Source: Nitrospirota bacterium
GTDB taxonomy: Bacteria > Nitrospirota > Thermodesulfovibrionia > Thermodesulfovibrionales > Dissulfurispiraceae
Length of the DNA: 64,000 nt
Assembly (NCBI GenBank): GCA_040752355.1
Contig: JBFMHE010000005.1
Coordinates: 119,129 to 183,128 of the forward strand
Reading direction: 5' to 3'
Made by a program: the position numbers and the translations under genes. This document shows, in pieces, positions 26,110 to 34,217 of the stretch (within the stretch, counting starts at the first letter, position 1; the number at the start of each line of letters is the position of its first letter). The notes beneath the pieces are model-generated. The model saw nothing but the letters and a program-made list of their open reading frames with translations, was not told where the DNA came from and did no database searches.

Positions 26110-26200
26110 GGACGCCCTTAGTGAGGGCTGATCGCTGATGGCTGATTGCTCATAACGCTGATTGCTTGTACATACCTGTTGCTCTATAATAGGGATAACC

Positions 26201-26896
26201 ATGCAGAAGATCTCTAAACAGCGGGTCCTCGAAATTGCGAAGACCTCGGGGGAGCTTTCCGAGGTCGATCTCTCGGGCATCGACCTGAGCGGCAGCGATT
26301 TCAGCGGCGTCAATTTCAAGGGCTCCGATCTGCACGGGACCGACCTCTCGAAGTCCAACCTCAACGGCGCCGACCTCTCGGGAGCGAACCTTTCGAAGGC
26401 CGATATCAGCAGCTCGAATCTTACCGGAGCCCGGCTCATCGGCGCCAATCTCGAAGAGGCTGATCTGAACCACTCGACGCTCAACGGCGCCGACCTCTCG
26501 GGCGCCAACATGAAAGGGGCGAACCTCCAGCTCGCCAGCCTCGCTGCTGCGAAGATGCGCAAGGCCGACCTCACCGGAGCGATACTGAAGCAAGCGGATG
26601 TTGGCGCCGCCATCCTGATCGTGGCACGGCTCACCAGGGTGAATGCCTACGGCACGAGCCTCATCGCCGCAGACCTGACCGAAGCGGACCTGACCGAAGC
26701 GGAGATGACTAAAGCCGACCTGAATGCCGCGATCCTGAAGGGAGCGGACCTGAGCAATGCCACGATCCTCAATGCGAACCTCCAAGCAGCCGACCTCAGG
26801 GAAGCCAATCTCCAGGGCGCGAGGCTGAGCGGCACCGACCTCACCCGCGCACGGGTAGACGGCACGAGGGCTCCCGCAAAAGCTGCCGACGAATAG
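26201..26896 (+). CDS. pentapeptide-repeat protein
   Basis: Nearly the whole 231-residue chain from about residue 20 is made of A(D/N)LXX pentapeptides (for example LNGADLSGANLSKADISSSN), about 35-40 units, which fold as a right-handed quadrilateral beta-helix. A short N-terminal helix (QKISKQRVLEIAKTSGE) precedes. No signal peptide or extra domain is seen, so it is likely cytoplasmic. Known relatives act by mimicking DNA or as scaffolds; no specific role can be claimed. ATG 26201 is the first start with a sensible N-terminus. A terminator follows. Confidence 0.88.
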   Translation: MQKISKQRVLEIAKTSGELSEVDLSGIDLSGSDFSGVNFKGSDLHGTDLSKSNLNGADLSGANLSKADISSSNLTGARLIGANLEEADLNHSTLNGADLSGANMKGANLQLASLAAAKMRKADLTGAILKQADVGAAILIVARLTRVNAYGTSLIAADLTEADLTEAEMTKADLNAAILKGADLSNATILNANLQAADLREANLQGARLSGTDLTRARVDGTRAPAKAADE

Positions 26897-26956
26897 TTCC
26901 GTTGCGTTCTTGTTGTGCTCCAGCGTTAAAGAGGAAAGGGTTCTCCCTGAAAAAGG

Positions 26957-26984
26957 AAAGGCTGCCGTCTCCGGCAGCCTTTTA
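26957..26984 (+). terminator. terminator after the pentapeptide gene
   Basis: AAAGGCTGCCG pairs with CGGCAGCCTTT around a short loop, with flanking A and T runs. It can work on both strands. Confidence 0.75.
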
Positions 26985-27048
26985 CAAAGGGGTTCGCGGT
27001 CATCCCTGCCATCCAGCCGGCCGGGATGACCGCCTCTTTGAAGAGAGA

Positions 27049-27123
<75 letters not shown>

Positions 27124-27223
27124 TCTTCCAACGACATGAAACGGTGAATGGGTGATACGGAAGAAGCGAGAGACGAATATAATTCTACCATTTTCCCGCT
27201 CCCCGTGTCACCGTGGCTCCGGG

Positions 27224-29719
27224 TCAGATATTTTCCTTCATCTCCCAGACGCCGCAGGGGCAGATGCCGGCGCAGAAGCCGCAGCCGATGCACTTCTCCT
27301 CATCGACGATGTACTCGAAGGCGCCGCCCTTATGCTCGACCCTGCTGATGGCGCCCCAGTAGCAGGTGGCCTCGCACATGTGGCAGTCGCGGCAGGCGGC
27401 GCAGGACATGCACTTGTTCGCTTCTTTATCGGGCTGGAAATCGCCGACGCAGACATCGTAGTACTCTCGTCTGATCCGCTCGTAGGGGATCACCTGCTTT
27501 ATCTCGGGCGCCCGCGGCGCGTGCATCATCTGGTAGTGAACGGTCTCTGCCACGAGCCGCCCCTGGCCGATGGCATGGGTGACGAGGCCGAGGCCGGTGG
27601 CGTCGCCCACGGCGAACACCTTTACATCCGACGTCTGTCCGATGTCGTTGACCTTGATCCAGCCCCGCTCGGTATGGACGGTCTGCGGCAGGAAATCGAG
27701 GATCGGGACATCGCCGACAGCCATGACCACCAGGTCAGCATCGAGGGCCGAGCCGTCCTTGAAATGGAGCTTCCTCTCCTCTGCATCATACCTCTCGGTG
27801 AGCTTCGGCCAGAGGATCCGGGTACCCTTCGCCGTCGCCACCTCCATCTCTTTGCCGAAGGCAGCGGGCTTCTGGATATCCACGGCGACCACCGATTCGG
27901 CGCCGTAGTTGTACGCCTCGGACGCGACATCCATGCCGACGTTGCCCGCGCCGATGACGACTACCTTCTTCCCTTTGAGGTCGGGGTGTCTGCCGCTGTT
28001 TATCGCCCTCAGGAAGTCATAGGCAGACTCGATCTGCTCAGAGCCGGGGAAGGCGATGATCCGCGGCTGGTGGGCGCCGACGGCGACGATGACGATCTCG
28101 TTGTCTCTGTATATCTGCGCGAATTTTTCCTTGTCGACCCTTGCGCTCAGGTGCACATTGACTCCCAGCTCCTTGAAGCGCGAGAGCTCCTTCTGGAGGA
28201 TCTGCTGGGGAAGCCGCTCTCTCGGGATGCAGTGCTCGATCTTGCCCCCCAGCTTATCCGACGCTTCGTAAAGATCGACGTAATGGCCCTTCAGCGCGAG
28301 CTGCCAGGCAGCGCTGAGGCCTCCCGGTCCGCCGCCGATGACCGCCACGCTGTGGCCGGTCGGCTTCTCCTTTTTCGGGGCGGGCAGGTCGAGGGCGAGA
28401 CTGCCGAGCCTGTTGATCCGGAGGGGAACATCGATCATTCCTCTCGTACAGCTCTGCATGCAGAGGTTCGGGCATATTTCGCCGCAGACCGTGGCAGGAA
28501 GCGGGCTGTACTGCAGCACCAGCTCGAGCGCATCCTGGTAGAGGCCCTGCCGCATGAGCGTCGCCCTCTTGTGCGAGGGGATATGGGTGGGGCAGGCATA
28601 AGCGCAGGGCGGCGCGTACTTCTCGTTCGCCCAGATCGGCTTGTTGCGCCGCTCCTGGCCGGTGGTGATATAGGGGAGCAGCGTCAACTCATGATCGAGG
28701 TATTCGGCGAAGATGCCTCCCTGCCCGACCTCCTTCTCCCACCTGCTCTTCCTGAAGTCGGCGGTGGAGAGCTTCATCTTCTTCTTCGCCGCTTTCTCCT
28801 GCGGGGTATAGGCGACGAGCTTTTTCCATTCCTCCTTCGAACGGGTGAGCTCATCGTAATAGTCCGTCCTGTCGATCGCCTCGAGATAGGGCCTCATATT
28901 CTCGGTGAGCCACTCCCAATCCTGCGGCGTGAGCTCGAGGAGCTGTACGTCCCTGTCGCTGTAACCCTGGATGGGGCCGCGGAAATAGATCGTACCGCCC
29001 ACCATACCGACGCAGGGACGGTAGCCGAGGACGTTTTCGGGGTTCCGGGGGTTGACGCCGCAGACCACGGCGATGCCGCCCGCCTTGAACTCGGCGAAGG
29101 AATCCCCCACGTTTCTGAAATACCAGGACTGCGGGGGATCGAAGCGCGGGTTGCGCTTGGTCATGGTGTCGCACCGGGCGCCGCCGCTGCCCTGGACATA
29201 GAGGACACCCTGCGCTGCTGCGTTGAACGCGCCGTTCGTGGCGTCGCCCAGGACCGTGATCCGGGCGCCGCAGTTGAGCCATCCCGCATCGTCCGAGACG
29301 CTTCCCTTCACGACGATCTCGGTGCCGGGCATGCCCATGCTGCCCAGACGCTGGCCGGCGGTGCCTTCGACAATAACCTTGACCGTCTCGACGCTCTCGC
29401 CCTGGCCGCGGGGCCAGATGCGGCCGCCGATGCCGTGCTGTCCGTCGGCGAGGATGCGGAGCTCGCGCGCGCCTTCCTGCACCGCCTGCTGTATATGCTC
29501 TTCGAGGATGCGCGACGGGAGGCGGTCGCCGTTCGGTCCGCCGTTGATCACCACAACCGCATCGCCGACGAGGGATACGATCGTATCGGCCTTCCGCTGC
29601 CTTGGCTCCGGGTTCGCCGTAGCACGAGGAGCGGCCTGTTTTTTTGCCGCCGTGGGCTGCTTCGTCTTTTTATTTGATTGCTGACTGCTGACTGCCGACT
29701 GCCGTCTCTTAGCACGCAT
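27224..29719 (-). CDS. glutamate synthase GXGXG domain fused to a GltD-like Fe-S/FAD oxidoreductase
   Basis: Residues from about 45 to 250 form the GXGXG beta-helix of the GltB alpha subunit (GGRIWPRGQG, GTAGQRLGSMGMPGTEIVVKG, GYRPCVGMVGGTIYFRG). After a linker comes a GltD-like half with a Cys cluster (CGEICPNLCMQSC), an FAD site (VAVIGGGPGGLSAAWQ), a NAD(P) site (VVVIGAGNVGMD) and GDATG. The C-terminus is a ferredoxin-like tail (CMSCAACRDCHMC and CIGCGFCAGICPCG). ATG 29719 overlaps the upstream stop by 11 bases and is preferred to 29755. The protein should pass electrons to the FMN subunit for glutamate synthesis. It is the last gene of the split GOGAT operon. Confidence 0.88.
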   Translation of the reverse strand: MRAKRRQSAVSSQQSNKKTKQPTAAKKQAAPRATANPEPRQRKADTIVSLVGDAVVVINGGPNGDRLPSRILEEHIQQAVQEGARELRILADGQHGIGGRIWPRGQGESVETVKVIVEGTAGQRLGSMGMPGTEIVVKGSVSDDAGWLNCGARITVLGDATNGAFNAAAQGVLYVQGSGGARCDTMTKRNPRFDPPQSWYFRNVGDSFAEFKAGGIAVVCGVNPRNPENVLGYRPCVGMVGGTIYFRGPIQGYSDRDVQLLELTPQDWEWLTENMRPYLEAIDRTDYYDELTRSKEEWKKLVAYTPQEKAAKKKMKLSTADFRKSRWEKEVGQGGIFAEYLDHELTLLPYITTGQERRNKPIWANEKYAPPCAYACPTHIPSHKRATLMRQGLYQDALELVLQYSPLPATVCGEICPNLCMQSCTRGMIDVPLRINRLGSLALDLPAPKKEKPTGHSVAVIGGGPGGLSAAWQLALKGHYVDLYEASDKLGGKIEHCIPRERLPQQILQKELSRFKELGVNVHLSARVDKEKFAQIYRDNEIVIVAVGAHQPRIIAFPGSEQIESAYDFLRAINSGRHPDLKGKKVVVIGAGNVGMDVASEAYNYGAESVVAVDIQKPAAFGKEMEVATAKGTRILWPKLTERYDAEERKLHFKDGSALDADLVVMAVGDVPILDFLPQTVHTERGWIKVNDIGQTSDVKVFAVGDATGLGLVTHAIGQGRLVAETVHYQMMHAPRAPEIKQVIPYERIRREYYDVCVGDFQPDKEANKCMSCAACRDCHMCEATCYWGAISRVEHKGGAFEYIVDEEKCIGCGFCAGICPCGVWEMKENI

Positions 29720-31358
29720 AGCTGATTCCCAACCTCTCCGCCATTGCTTTGTCATCGATACTCAAGCCGTCGGACATGCCGATCGGGAGCTCGGTGCTCC
29801 TGCCCATAGGGGCGAAGAGCTTTCTCAGCTCCACATCGGCGGCCTTGAAGACCTCGACCACGCGCTCGGCGACCTTGTCGGCGTCGAGCCTGCGGTAGAG
29901 CTTCGGGTCCTGGGTGGTGATGCCCCGCGGGCATTTGCCGGTATTGCAGAGATTGCAGCGGTTGTTCTCGTCGCCGAAGCAGTCCGCCGCCGCCTGCATG
30001 ATGTACTTGCCTATCGCTACTCCCGAGGCGCCGAGCATGATGAGCGCCGCCGCATTCGCAGCGAGGTGGCCCTTTTTGCCCACGCCGCCGGCAGCGATCA
30101 GGGGCAGCTCGTTCTGCTTGCCCTGCTTCACGAGGTCGAGGTAGCACTCCCTGAGGTTCGACGCGATGGGGTGGCCCATCTTGTCCATCGATACGTTGTA
30201 GGCGGCGCCGGTGCCGCCGTCCTCGCCGTCGATGCAGAGCGCCGCGGCGTACGGGTTCCTGGCGAGGTTGTTCAGCACCGCCTTGGCGGTCTTCGACCCC
30301 GAGATCTTCGGGTAGACCGGCACCCTGAAGCCCCAGGCCATGGACATGGATTGAATCATCTTCGCCACCGCCTCTTCGATAGAGTACTTGGTCTGGTGCG
30401 TGGGCGGCGACGCGAGATCGACGAACTGCGGGACGCCGCGGATCTTCGCGATCAGCTTGAGCACTTTCTGCGCCATGAGCAGTCCGCCGTCGCCCGGCTT
30501 CGCGCCCTGGCCGTACTTGATCTCGATGGCAGCGGGGTCCTCGACCATATGGGGCAGGGCATGGATGATCTCGTCCCAGCCGAAGTAGCCCGACGCGATC
30601 TGTATGATGAAGTACTTGAGATACTTCGACCGCAGCAGCCGCGGCGGCATGCCGCCTTCGCCCGAGCACATGACGACGGGGAGGCCTTCGACCTCGTTCA
30701 GGTACGTGATGCCCATCGCGAGCCCCTCCCACATCGGCGGAGAGAGCGCGCCCACGGACATGCTGCCGATCATGATCGGGAATATCTCGCGCACCGGCGG
30801 GACGAAGGTCCTCTTCGCGCTGTCGATGACCAGGCGGCCGTCCTCCTGCGTCAGCGGCAGGTCTTCGGGATGCATGATCCTCCCGAGCAGCGTGCGGATG
30901 CGGAACTCGTGCCTCCCCGCATCGAGCGCAGGATCGGTGAGCATCGAGATCCTGGTGAACTTGATGCGGTCGAGGGTCGAGACAGCCGGATCGTTTCTCC
31001 TTCCGCCCCTCTTGTACCCGTCGCCGCCCTTGTTTTTGTAATGGAGGAACTTGTTGTGCGGATTGAATTCGGGCTCAATCGCCTCATTGGGGCAGACGAG
31101 GGAGCAGGTCGCGCAGCCGGTGCAGTACCGTTCCATATCGGTCACCTGCTCGACGACATGCGTGATCGAACGGACCGCCGTCGGCGACGGGACGGGCCCC
31201 TCGGACCTGACGGTCCGCTGCACCTTCACCGCGGGTTGAATCGCCTTGACCGGGCAGACCGCCGTGCACCTGCCGCAGCGTTTGCAGCGGTCGTCCCTCC
31301 AGCGGATTATATAGGGAAACTCCTTGAGCGAGAGTTGATGGTTGTTGTCCAGCATCAT
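29709..31358 (-). CDS. glutamate synthase FMN-binding subunit with two ferredoxin sites (archaeal-type GltB)
   Basis: The N-terminus carries two 4Fe-4S motifs (CKRCGRCTAVCP and CTGCATCSLVCP). The central TIM barrel of the glutamate synthase FMN domain follows: IMIGSMSVGALSP, MCSGEGG, IEIKYGQGAKPGDGG, DGEDGGTGAAYN, PLIAAGGVGKKGHLAANAAA and a Cys pattern CNLCNTGKCPRGITTQDP. In bacteria these parts usually lie in one large GltB chain; here they are a separate protein, as in archaea. The ATG overlaps the preceding stop by four bases (ATGA), showing translational coupling. Confidence 0.9.
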   Translation of the reverse strand: MMLDNNHQLSLKEFPYIIRWRDDRCKRCGRCTAVCPVKAIQPAVKVQRTVRSEGPVPSPTAVRSITHVVEQVTDMERYCTGCATCSLVCPNEAIEPEFNPHNKFLHYKNKGGDGYKRGGRRNDPAVSTLDRIKFTRISMLTDPALDAGRHEFRIRTLLGRIMHPEDLPLTQEDGRLVIDSAKRTFVPPVREIFPIMIGSMSVGALSPPMWEGLAMGITYLNEVEGLPVVMCSGEGGMPPRLLRSKYLKYFIIQIASGYFGWDEIIHALPHMVEDPAAIEIKYGQGAKPGDGGLLMAQKVLKLIAKIRGVPQFVDLASPPTHQTKYSIEEAVAKMIQSMSMAWGFRVPVYPKISGSKTAKAVLNNLARNPYAAALCIDGEDGGTGAAYNVSMDKMGHPIASNLRECYLDLVKQGKQNELPLIAAGGVGKKGHLAANAAALIMLGASGVAIGKYIMQAAADCFGDENNRCNLCNTGKCPRGITTQDPKLYRRLDADKVAERVVEVFKAADVELRKLFAPMGRSTELPIGMSDGLSIDDKAMAERLGISYAC

Positions 31359-32473
31359 AGTGCCTGGCCGTGCAGCTGGTTCCATACCGTTACCTCCTCT
31401 GCCTGTGGCGAAACGATTACCATATCGTACTTCATGGGGAATATGTCCTTGCTCCGGTCCCGTTTCGGAACCGCGCTGTCAACGCCGCACTCCTCGGACA
31501 TCAATGCATACTTCCCTTTGACGCCGCCGACGACGCCGGGCCTGAGCTTCTTGGCGTCATGCACCATGAAGACCGACCCGTCGGGGGTGAAGCCGATGAC
31601 CATGTTCGGCCCGTCGATGCAGAGGGGCCTCAGCGACTGCTTCATGAGCGTGAGCGCCTGCCGGTCGGGCCGCTGCTCGATCTCCGACGCCTTGAGCGGG
31701 GTTATCACATCCTTGTAGTAGGGAAGCGGGAATCCCAGCTGCCGCACCGTATAGTGGAGGATGTGGGTGAAGACCTCGCTGTCGCTGTTGTACCCGATGT
31801 AGCCCGGGAACCCGCGGCTCGAGAGAAACTCCCGTATGGGGACGAACGCCGTATTCTCGCCGTTCGTCATAGAGCAATAGCCTTGAATGAAGAACGGGTG
31901 GCAGGCATAGAGATAAATGGCGTAGTTGGTGTTCTGCCGTCCCTGCGCCAGGATGATCTTCGCGGTGAGCCCGTCCCTGTCGAGGCCGAAGAACTCCGCG
32001 ACCTGGAGCGGGTCGCCCACTTCCTTGAGGGTGAGCACGTCGGGGTAGAAGGAGAAGACGAAGAGCGCCTCGTCCGCTTCGCCCATCTTCCTGAGGGCGA
32101 GACGGGTGGTCAGCAGGAGGTCCTCTTTCTCCTGCATCGTCTTGTTCCGGCAGCTCGCGGGATAATCGTAAGCCCGTGCGAAATAGTGCTCGCGTGCGAC
32201 CATTCCCTTTATCGGTTTCATCTTCGGCTTCCACTCATACTTGAGCGAGAAGCCCGACCGTTTCATGTAGTCGTCGAGCAGCCTCTTCCCCTCGCCGGAG
32301 CTGATGCCGGACAGGACAGGGTACTTCTTGAGCTTCTCGAACGGGCCGCCGAGGTCTTTGAGGGTGAGGCCGAGCCCCGAGCCGTCGTGGCCCTCTTTCA
32401 TGGTCTCGAGGGCGAGGATCGGCTCCATGGCCGAGATATAGCTCCCGGATGTAACAGCAGCAAGTCTGCACAT
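31355..32473 (-). CDS. glutamate synthase glutaminase subunit (class II amidotransferase)
   Basis: The chain starts MCRLAAVTSG, giving the catalytic N-terminal Cys of class II (Ntn) glutamine amidotransferases after Met removal. Typical fold motifs follow (GLGLTLKDLGG, YIGYNSDSEVFTHILHYTV, ALTLMKQSLRPLCIDGPNMVIGFTPDG, then ALMSEECGVDSAVP). It releases ammonia from glutamine for the FMN subunit encoded next. It is the first gene of the operon and is divergent from the KaiC-like/XRE/cupin regulator. A sigma70-like promoter and a leader with hairpins lie upstream. Confidence 0.88.
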   Translation of the reverse strand: MCRLAAVTSGSYISAMEPILALETMKEGHDGSGLGLTLKDLGGPFEKLKKYPVLSGISSGEGKRLLDDYMKRSGFSLKYEWKPKMKPIKGMVAREHYFARAYDYPASCRNKTMQEKEDLLLTTRLALRKMGEADEALFVFSFYPDVLTLKEVGDPLQVAEFFGLDRDGLTAKIILAQGRQNTNYAIYLYACHPFFIQGYCSMTNGENTAFVPIREFLSSRGFPGYIGYNSDSEVFTHILHYTVRQLGFPLPYYKDVITPLKASEIEQRPDRQALTLMKQSLRPLCIDGPNMVIGFTPDGSVFMVHDAKKLRPGVVGGVKGKYALMSEECGVDSAVPKRDRSKDIFPMKYDMVIVSPQAEEVTVWNQLHGQAL

Positions 32474-32520
32474 GATGATTACCTCGATAGTGGTATGGCT
32501 TTACCATTAAAAAAAGCGCC

Positions 32521-32553
32521 TATACCGGTACTTCGGTATACGACGCTGCGTCG
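32521..32553 (-). promoter_or_regulatory. paired hairpins in the glutamate synthase operon leader
   Basis: Two adjacent palindromes lie between promoter and start codon: CGACGCTGCGTCG (32541-32553) and TATACCG/CGGTATA (32521-32540). On the minus strand the second is followed by GGCGC and seven T residues, like an intrinsic terminator. This would suit attenuation, but no alternative pairing was worked out. Confidence 0.5.
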
Positions 32554-32573
32554 GTAGCCGTTTGCCGTTCATT

Positions 32574-32603
32574 ATTATAGAAAATTGTTTGTTGCGTTTT
32601 CAA
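32574..32603 (-). promoter_or_regulatory. sigma70-like promoter of the glutamate synthase operon
   Basis: On the minus strand TTGAAA (32598-32603) and TATAAT (32574-32579) are separated by 18 bases. One arm of a perfect inverted repeat lies in the spacer, so a bound regulator would block the promoter. Confidence 0.7.
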
Positions 32604-32638
32604 TATAATGAAGCAATTTCGCCTTGACAAACAATTTT
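32581..32638. promoter_or_regulatory. perfect 12-bp inverted repeat, candidate operator
   Basis: AAAATTGTTTGT (32581-32592) and ACAAACAATTTT (32627-32638) are exact reverse complements with centres 46 bp apart. One arm is inside the leftward promoter and the other overlaps the -35 box of the rightward promoter. The likely binder is the XRE-type regulator encoded next door (inference). Confidence 0.65.
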
Positions 32639-32653
32639 TTCATTGGATAAAGT
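32624..32653 (+). promoter_or_regulatory. sigma70-like promoter of the KaiC-like/XRE/cupin gene
   Basis: TTGACA (32624-32629), an 18-base spacer and TAAAGT (32648-32653). The -35 box overlaps the right arm of the inverted repeat, which would allow autoregulation. The start codon at 32680 is about 20 bases from the expected transcription start. Confidence 0.6.
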
Positions 32654-32679
32654 TATAAGGTTATAGGCAACCGTTTACC

Positions 32680-33936
32680 ATGTCCAAAATATCCTCAGGC
32701 ATAAAGGCGCTCGACCAGCTGGTCGACTCCCTCTACATCGGCGACAACGTCGTCTGGGAGGTCGATGCAGGGACCTCCCATGATGTCTTCATCCTCAACT
32801 TCATCCGGCAGTCCTTCGAGGATTCGCAGCGGGTCATCTACATCAGCTTCAACCGGTCTCCGCAGAGCATCCTCAACGACTTCAGGGGCATTATCAATAC
32901 GGAGCACTTCGTGCTCCTCGACTGCTTCACCGCAGGCAAGGGGAAGAACGACACGACCTTCCTCAAATTCTACGACAAGCCCCTGAGCTGCAACGTGGTC
33001 AAGATCGCCGACCCCCGTGATATCGATGCGTTCACCGCGACGCTCAACGAGATAGAGGACAGCCTCCCTCCGGGGGCGCGCTACGTCTTCGACAGTCTCA
33101 CCGGGATGCAGGACCTCTGGGGCGACGAGAACTGCACGTACAAGTTCTTCACCTACATGTGCCCGCGCCTCTACGACCTCGATACCGTCGCCTACTGGAT
33201 ACTCGAAAAAGAGGCGCACAGCCAGAAGTTCAAGGCGAACCTGAGACACATCACCCAGGATGTCTTCGACCTGTACGTGCGGCGGGACCGGCTGTATATC
33301 AAGGCCGTAAAGCTCTCGGGCAGGCAGGACAGGGAGGCCTTCAAGCCGCATGTCTACGAGATCTCGGGCAGGGATATCTCCATTACGCTGCCTAAGAGGG
33401 AGCCGGCCACCGATCTGGGCGGCAGGCTGAAGGAACTGCGCCTGCGGCGAGGGATGAGCCAGAAGGACCTGGCGGACAGGGTGGAGATGACCCCCAGCTT
33501 CGTCTCGCAGCTCGAGAGCAACCAGATCAGTCCGTCGCTGAGCTCCTTTGTCCAGATCTGCAGGGCCCTCGGGGTGAATCCCGCGGAGTTCCTGGACGGG
33601 GAGAAGACAGCGGCCTCGCCGTGGCTCTTCAGGAGAGGAGATATTTCCTCGCGCCTCGCCCCTCTCGGCGACGGCATCAAGGGGGCTGCGATCGTGAGCG
33701 ATGAGAAAATGTCCGCGAGGATGGTGGTCATTCCTCCCGGGATTGCCGTGAGAAAGCATTTCCATTCACTGAAAAAGCCGGAGCTCATCTCCCTCGTGCG
33801 CGGTGCGGTGTCGGTGACCATAGAGGGAAAGACCGAGACGCTCGATCCCGGCGATTGCGTGTATCTCAAAGAGGCGGTTCCCACCCAGTGGAAGAACGAA
33901 GGAGGTGATGAGGCTGAATTGCTCGCCGTCTGGTAA
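32680..33936 (+). CDS. KaiC/RecA-like domain fused to XRE helix-turn-helix and cupin, probable regulator of nitrogen assimilation
   Basis: Residues 1-235 look like the KaiC/RadA-type ATPase fold: SSGIKALDQLVD start, RVIYISFNRSP, and a Walker-B-like RYVFDSLTGM at 134-143. The usual GxxGxGK(T/S) P-loop is replaced by VDAGTSHDVF (28-37), with no Lys, so ATP binding by the normal route is unlikely. Residues 247-302 are an XRE helix-turn-helix (LKELRLRRGMSQKDLADRVE, TPSFVSQLESNQISP). Residues 345-417 are a cupin (RKHFHSLKKPELISLVRGAV, LDPGDCVYLKE). It is divergent from the glutamate synthase operon, so I infer control of that operon. XRE-cupin fusions are common; the N-terminal addition is unusual. 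Confidence 0.82.
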   Translation: MSKISSGIKALDQLVDSLYIGDNVVWEVDAGTSHDVFILNFIRQSFEDSQRVIYISFNRSPQSILNDFRGIINTEHFVLLDCFTAGKGKNDTTFLKFYDKPLSCNVVKIADPRDIDAFTATLNEIEDSLPPGARYVFDSLTGMQDLWGDENCTYKFFTYMCPRLYDLDTVAYWILEKEAHSQKFKANLRHITQDVFDLYVRRDRLYIKAVKLSGRQDREAFKPHVYEISGRDISITLPKREPATDLGGRLKELRLRRGMSQKDLADRVEMTPSFVSQLESNQISPSLSSFVQICRALGVNPAEFLDGEKTAASPWLFRRGDISSRLAPLGDGIKGAAIVSDEKMSARMVVIPPGIAVRKHFHSLKKPELISLVRGAVSVTIEGKTETLDPGDCVYLKEAVPTQWKNEGGDEAELLAVW

Positions 33937-33958
33937 GGTGAGACAGGGGTAACCTACG

Positions 33959-34000
33959 ATCTTCGGTTTTTCGTCGCGGCGAAAGGCCGGTGATTTTTTT
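33959..34000 (+). terminator. terminator after the XRE/cupin regulator
   Basis: Interrupted stem segments ATC, CGG and TTTCG pair with CGAAA, CCG and GAT around a TCGCGG loop, followed by eight T residues. It separates the regulator from the downstream GltB-like gene. Confidence 0.65.
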
Positions 34001-34010
34001 TGCCCTCTCT

Positions 34011-34058
34011 GTTTACCAATACTTAATTTTGCGGACTGCTTGTTTAACAGCACTTAAT
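34011..34058 (+). promoter_or_regulatory. pair of 17-bp direct repeats upstream of the GltB-like gene
   Basis: GTTTACCAATACTTAAT (34011-34027) and GTTTAACAGCACTTAAT (34042-34058) differ at three positions and are spaced 31 bp, close to three helical turns. They lie where a regulator of the downstream gene would bind. A related GTTTACCA occurs at the start of the XRE/cupin gene. Confidence 0.5.
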
Positions 34059-34070
34059 GAGGAGGTTGGA

Positions 34071-34217
34071 ATGCCGAGCCATTACGGTCCATCCCGGCCC
34101 ATCCCGGCCCATCCCGGCAATGAGGGACTGGCAAGAATAACGAGGCGCATAGCGACTCACAAAAACCAATCACCAAAGGAGAGAGACAATGAATTTGCAG
34201 CAGCCGAATGCCAATGA
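34071..34217 (+). CDS. possible 48-residue leader ORF
   Basis: An ATG 4 bases after a very strong AGGAGG site opens a 48-codon frame. Its start includes a 10-bp sequence CCATCCCGGC repeated three times. It overlaps the start of the GltB-like gene by 29 bases in another frame. It could be a regulatory leader peptide. No similarity is recognised; coding is uncertain. Confidence 0.35.
   Translation: MPSHYGPSRPIPAHPGNEGLARITRRIATHKNQSPKERDNEFAAAECQ

Noticed and set aside
27152..29677. Plus-strand frame of over 800 codons opposite the glutamate synthase fusion
   Set aside because: It is an artefact of codon bias; the minus-strand product has FAD, NAD(P) and Fe-S motifs.
30066..31718. Plus-strand frame of 550 codons opposite the FMN subunit
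   Set aside because: It spans two real genes on the other strand and encodes no domain.
32680..33936. Idea that the KaiC-like protein is a clock protein
   Set aside because: The P-loop is broken, there is one domain only, no kaiA or kaiB lies near, and the C-terminus is a DNA-binding and cupin regulator.
34089..34117. Three CCATCCCGGC repeats considered as a CRISPR or VNTR array
   Set aside because: The units are 10 bases with no spacers; this is a short tandem repeat inside a possible small ORF.
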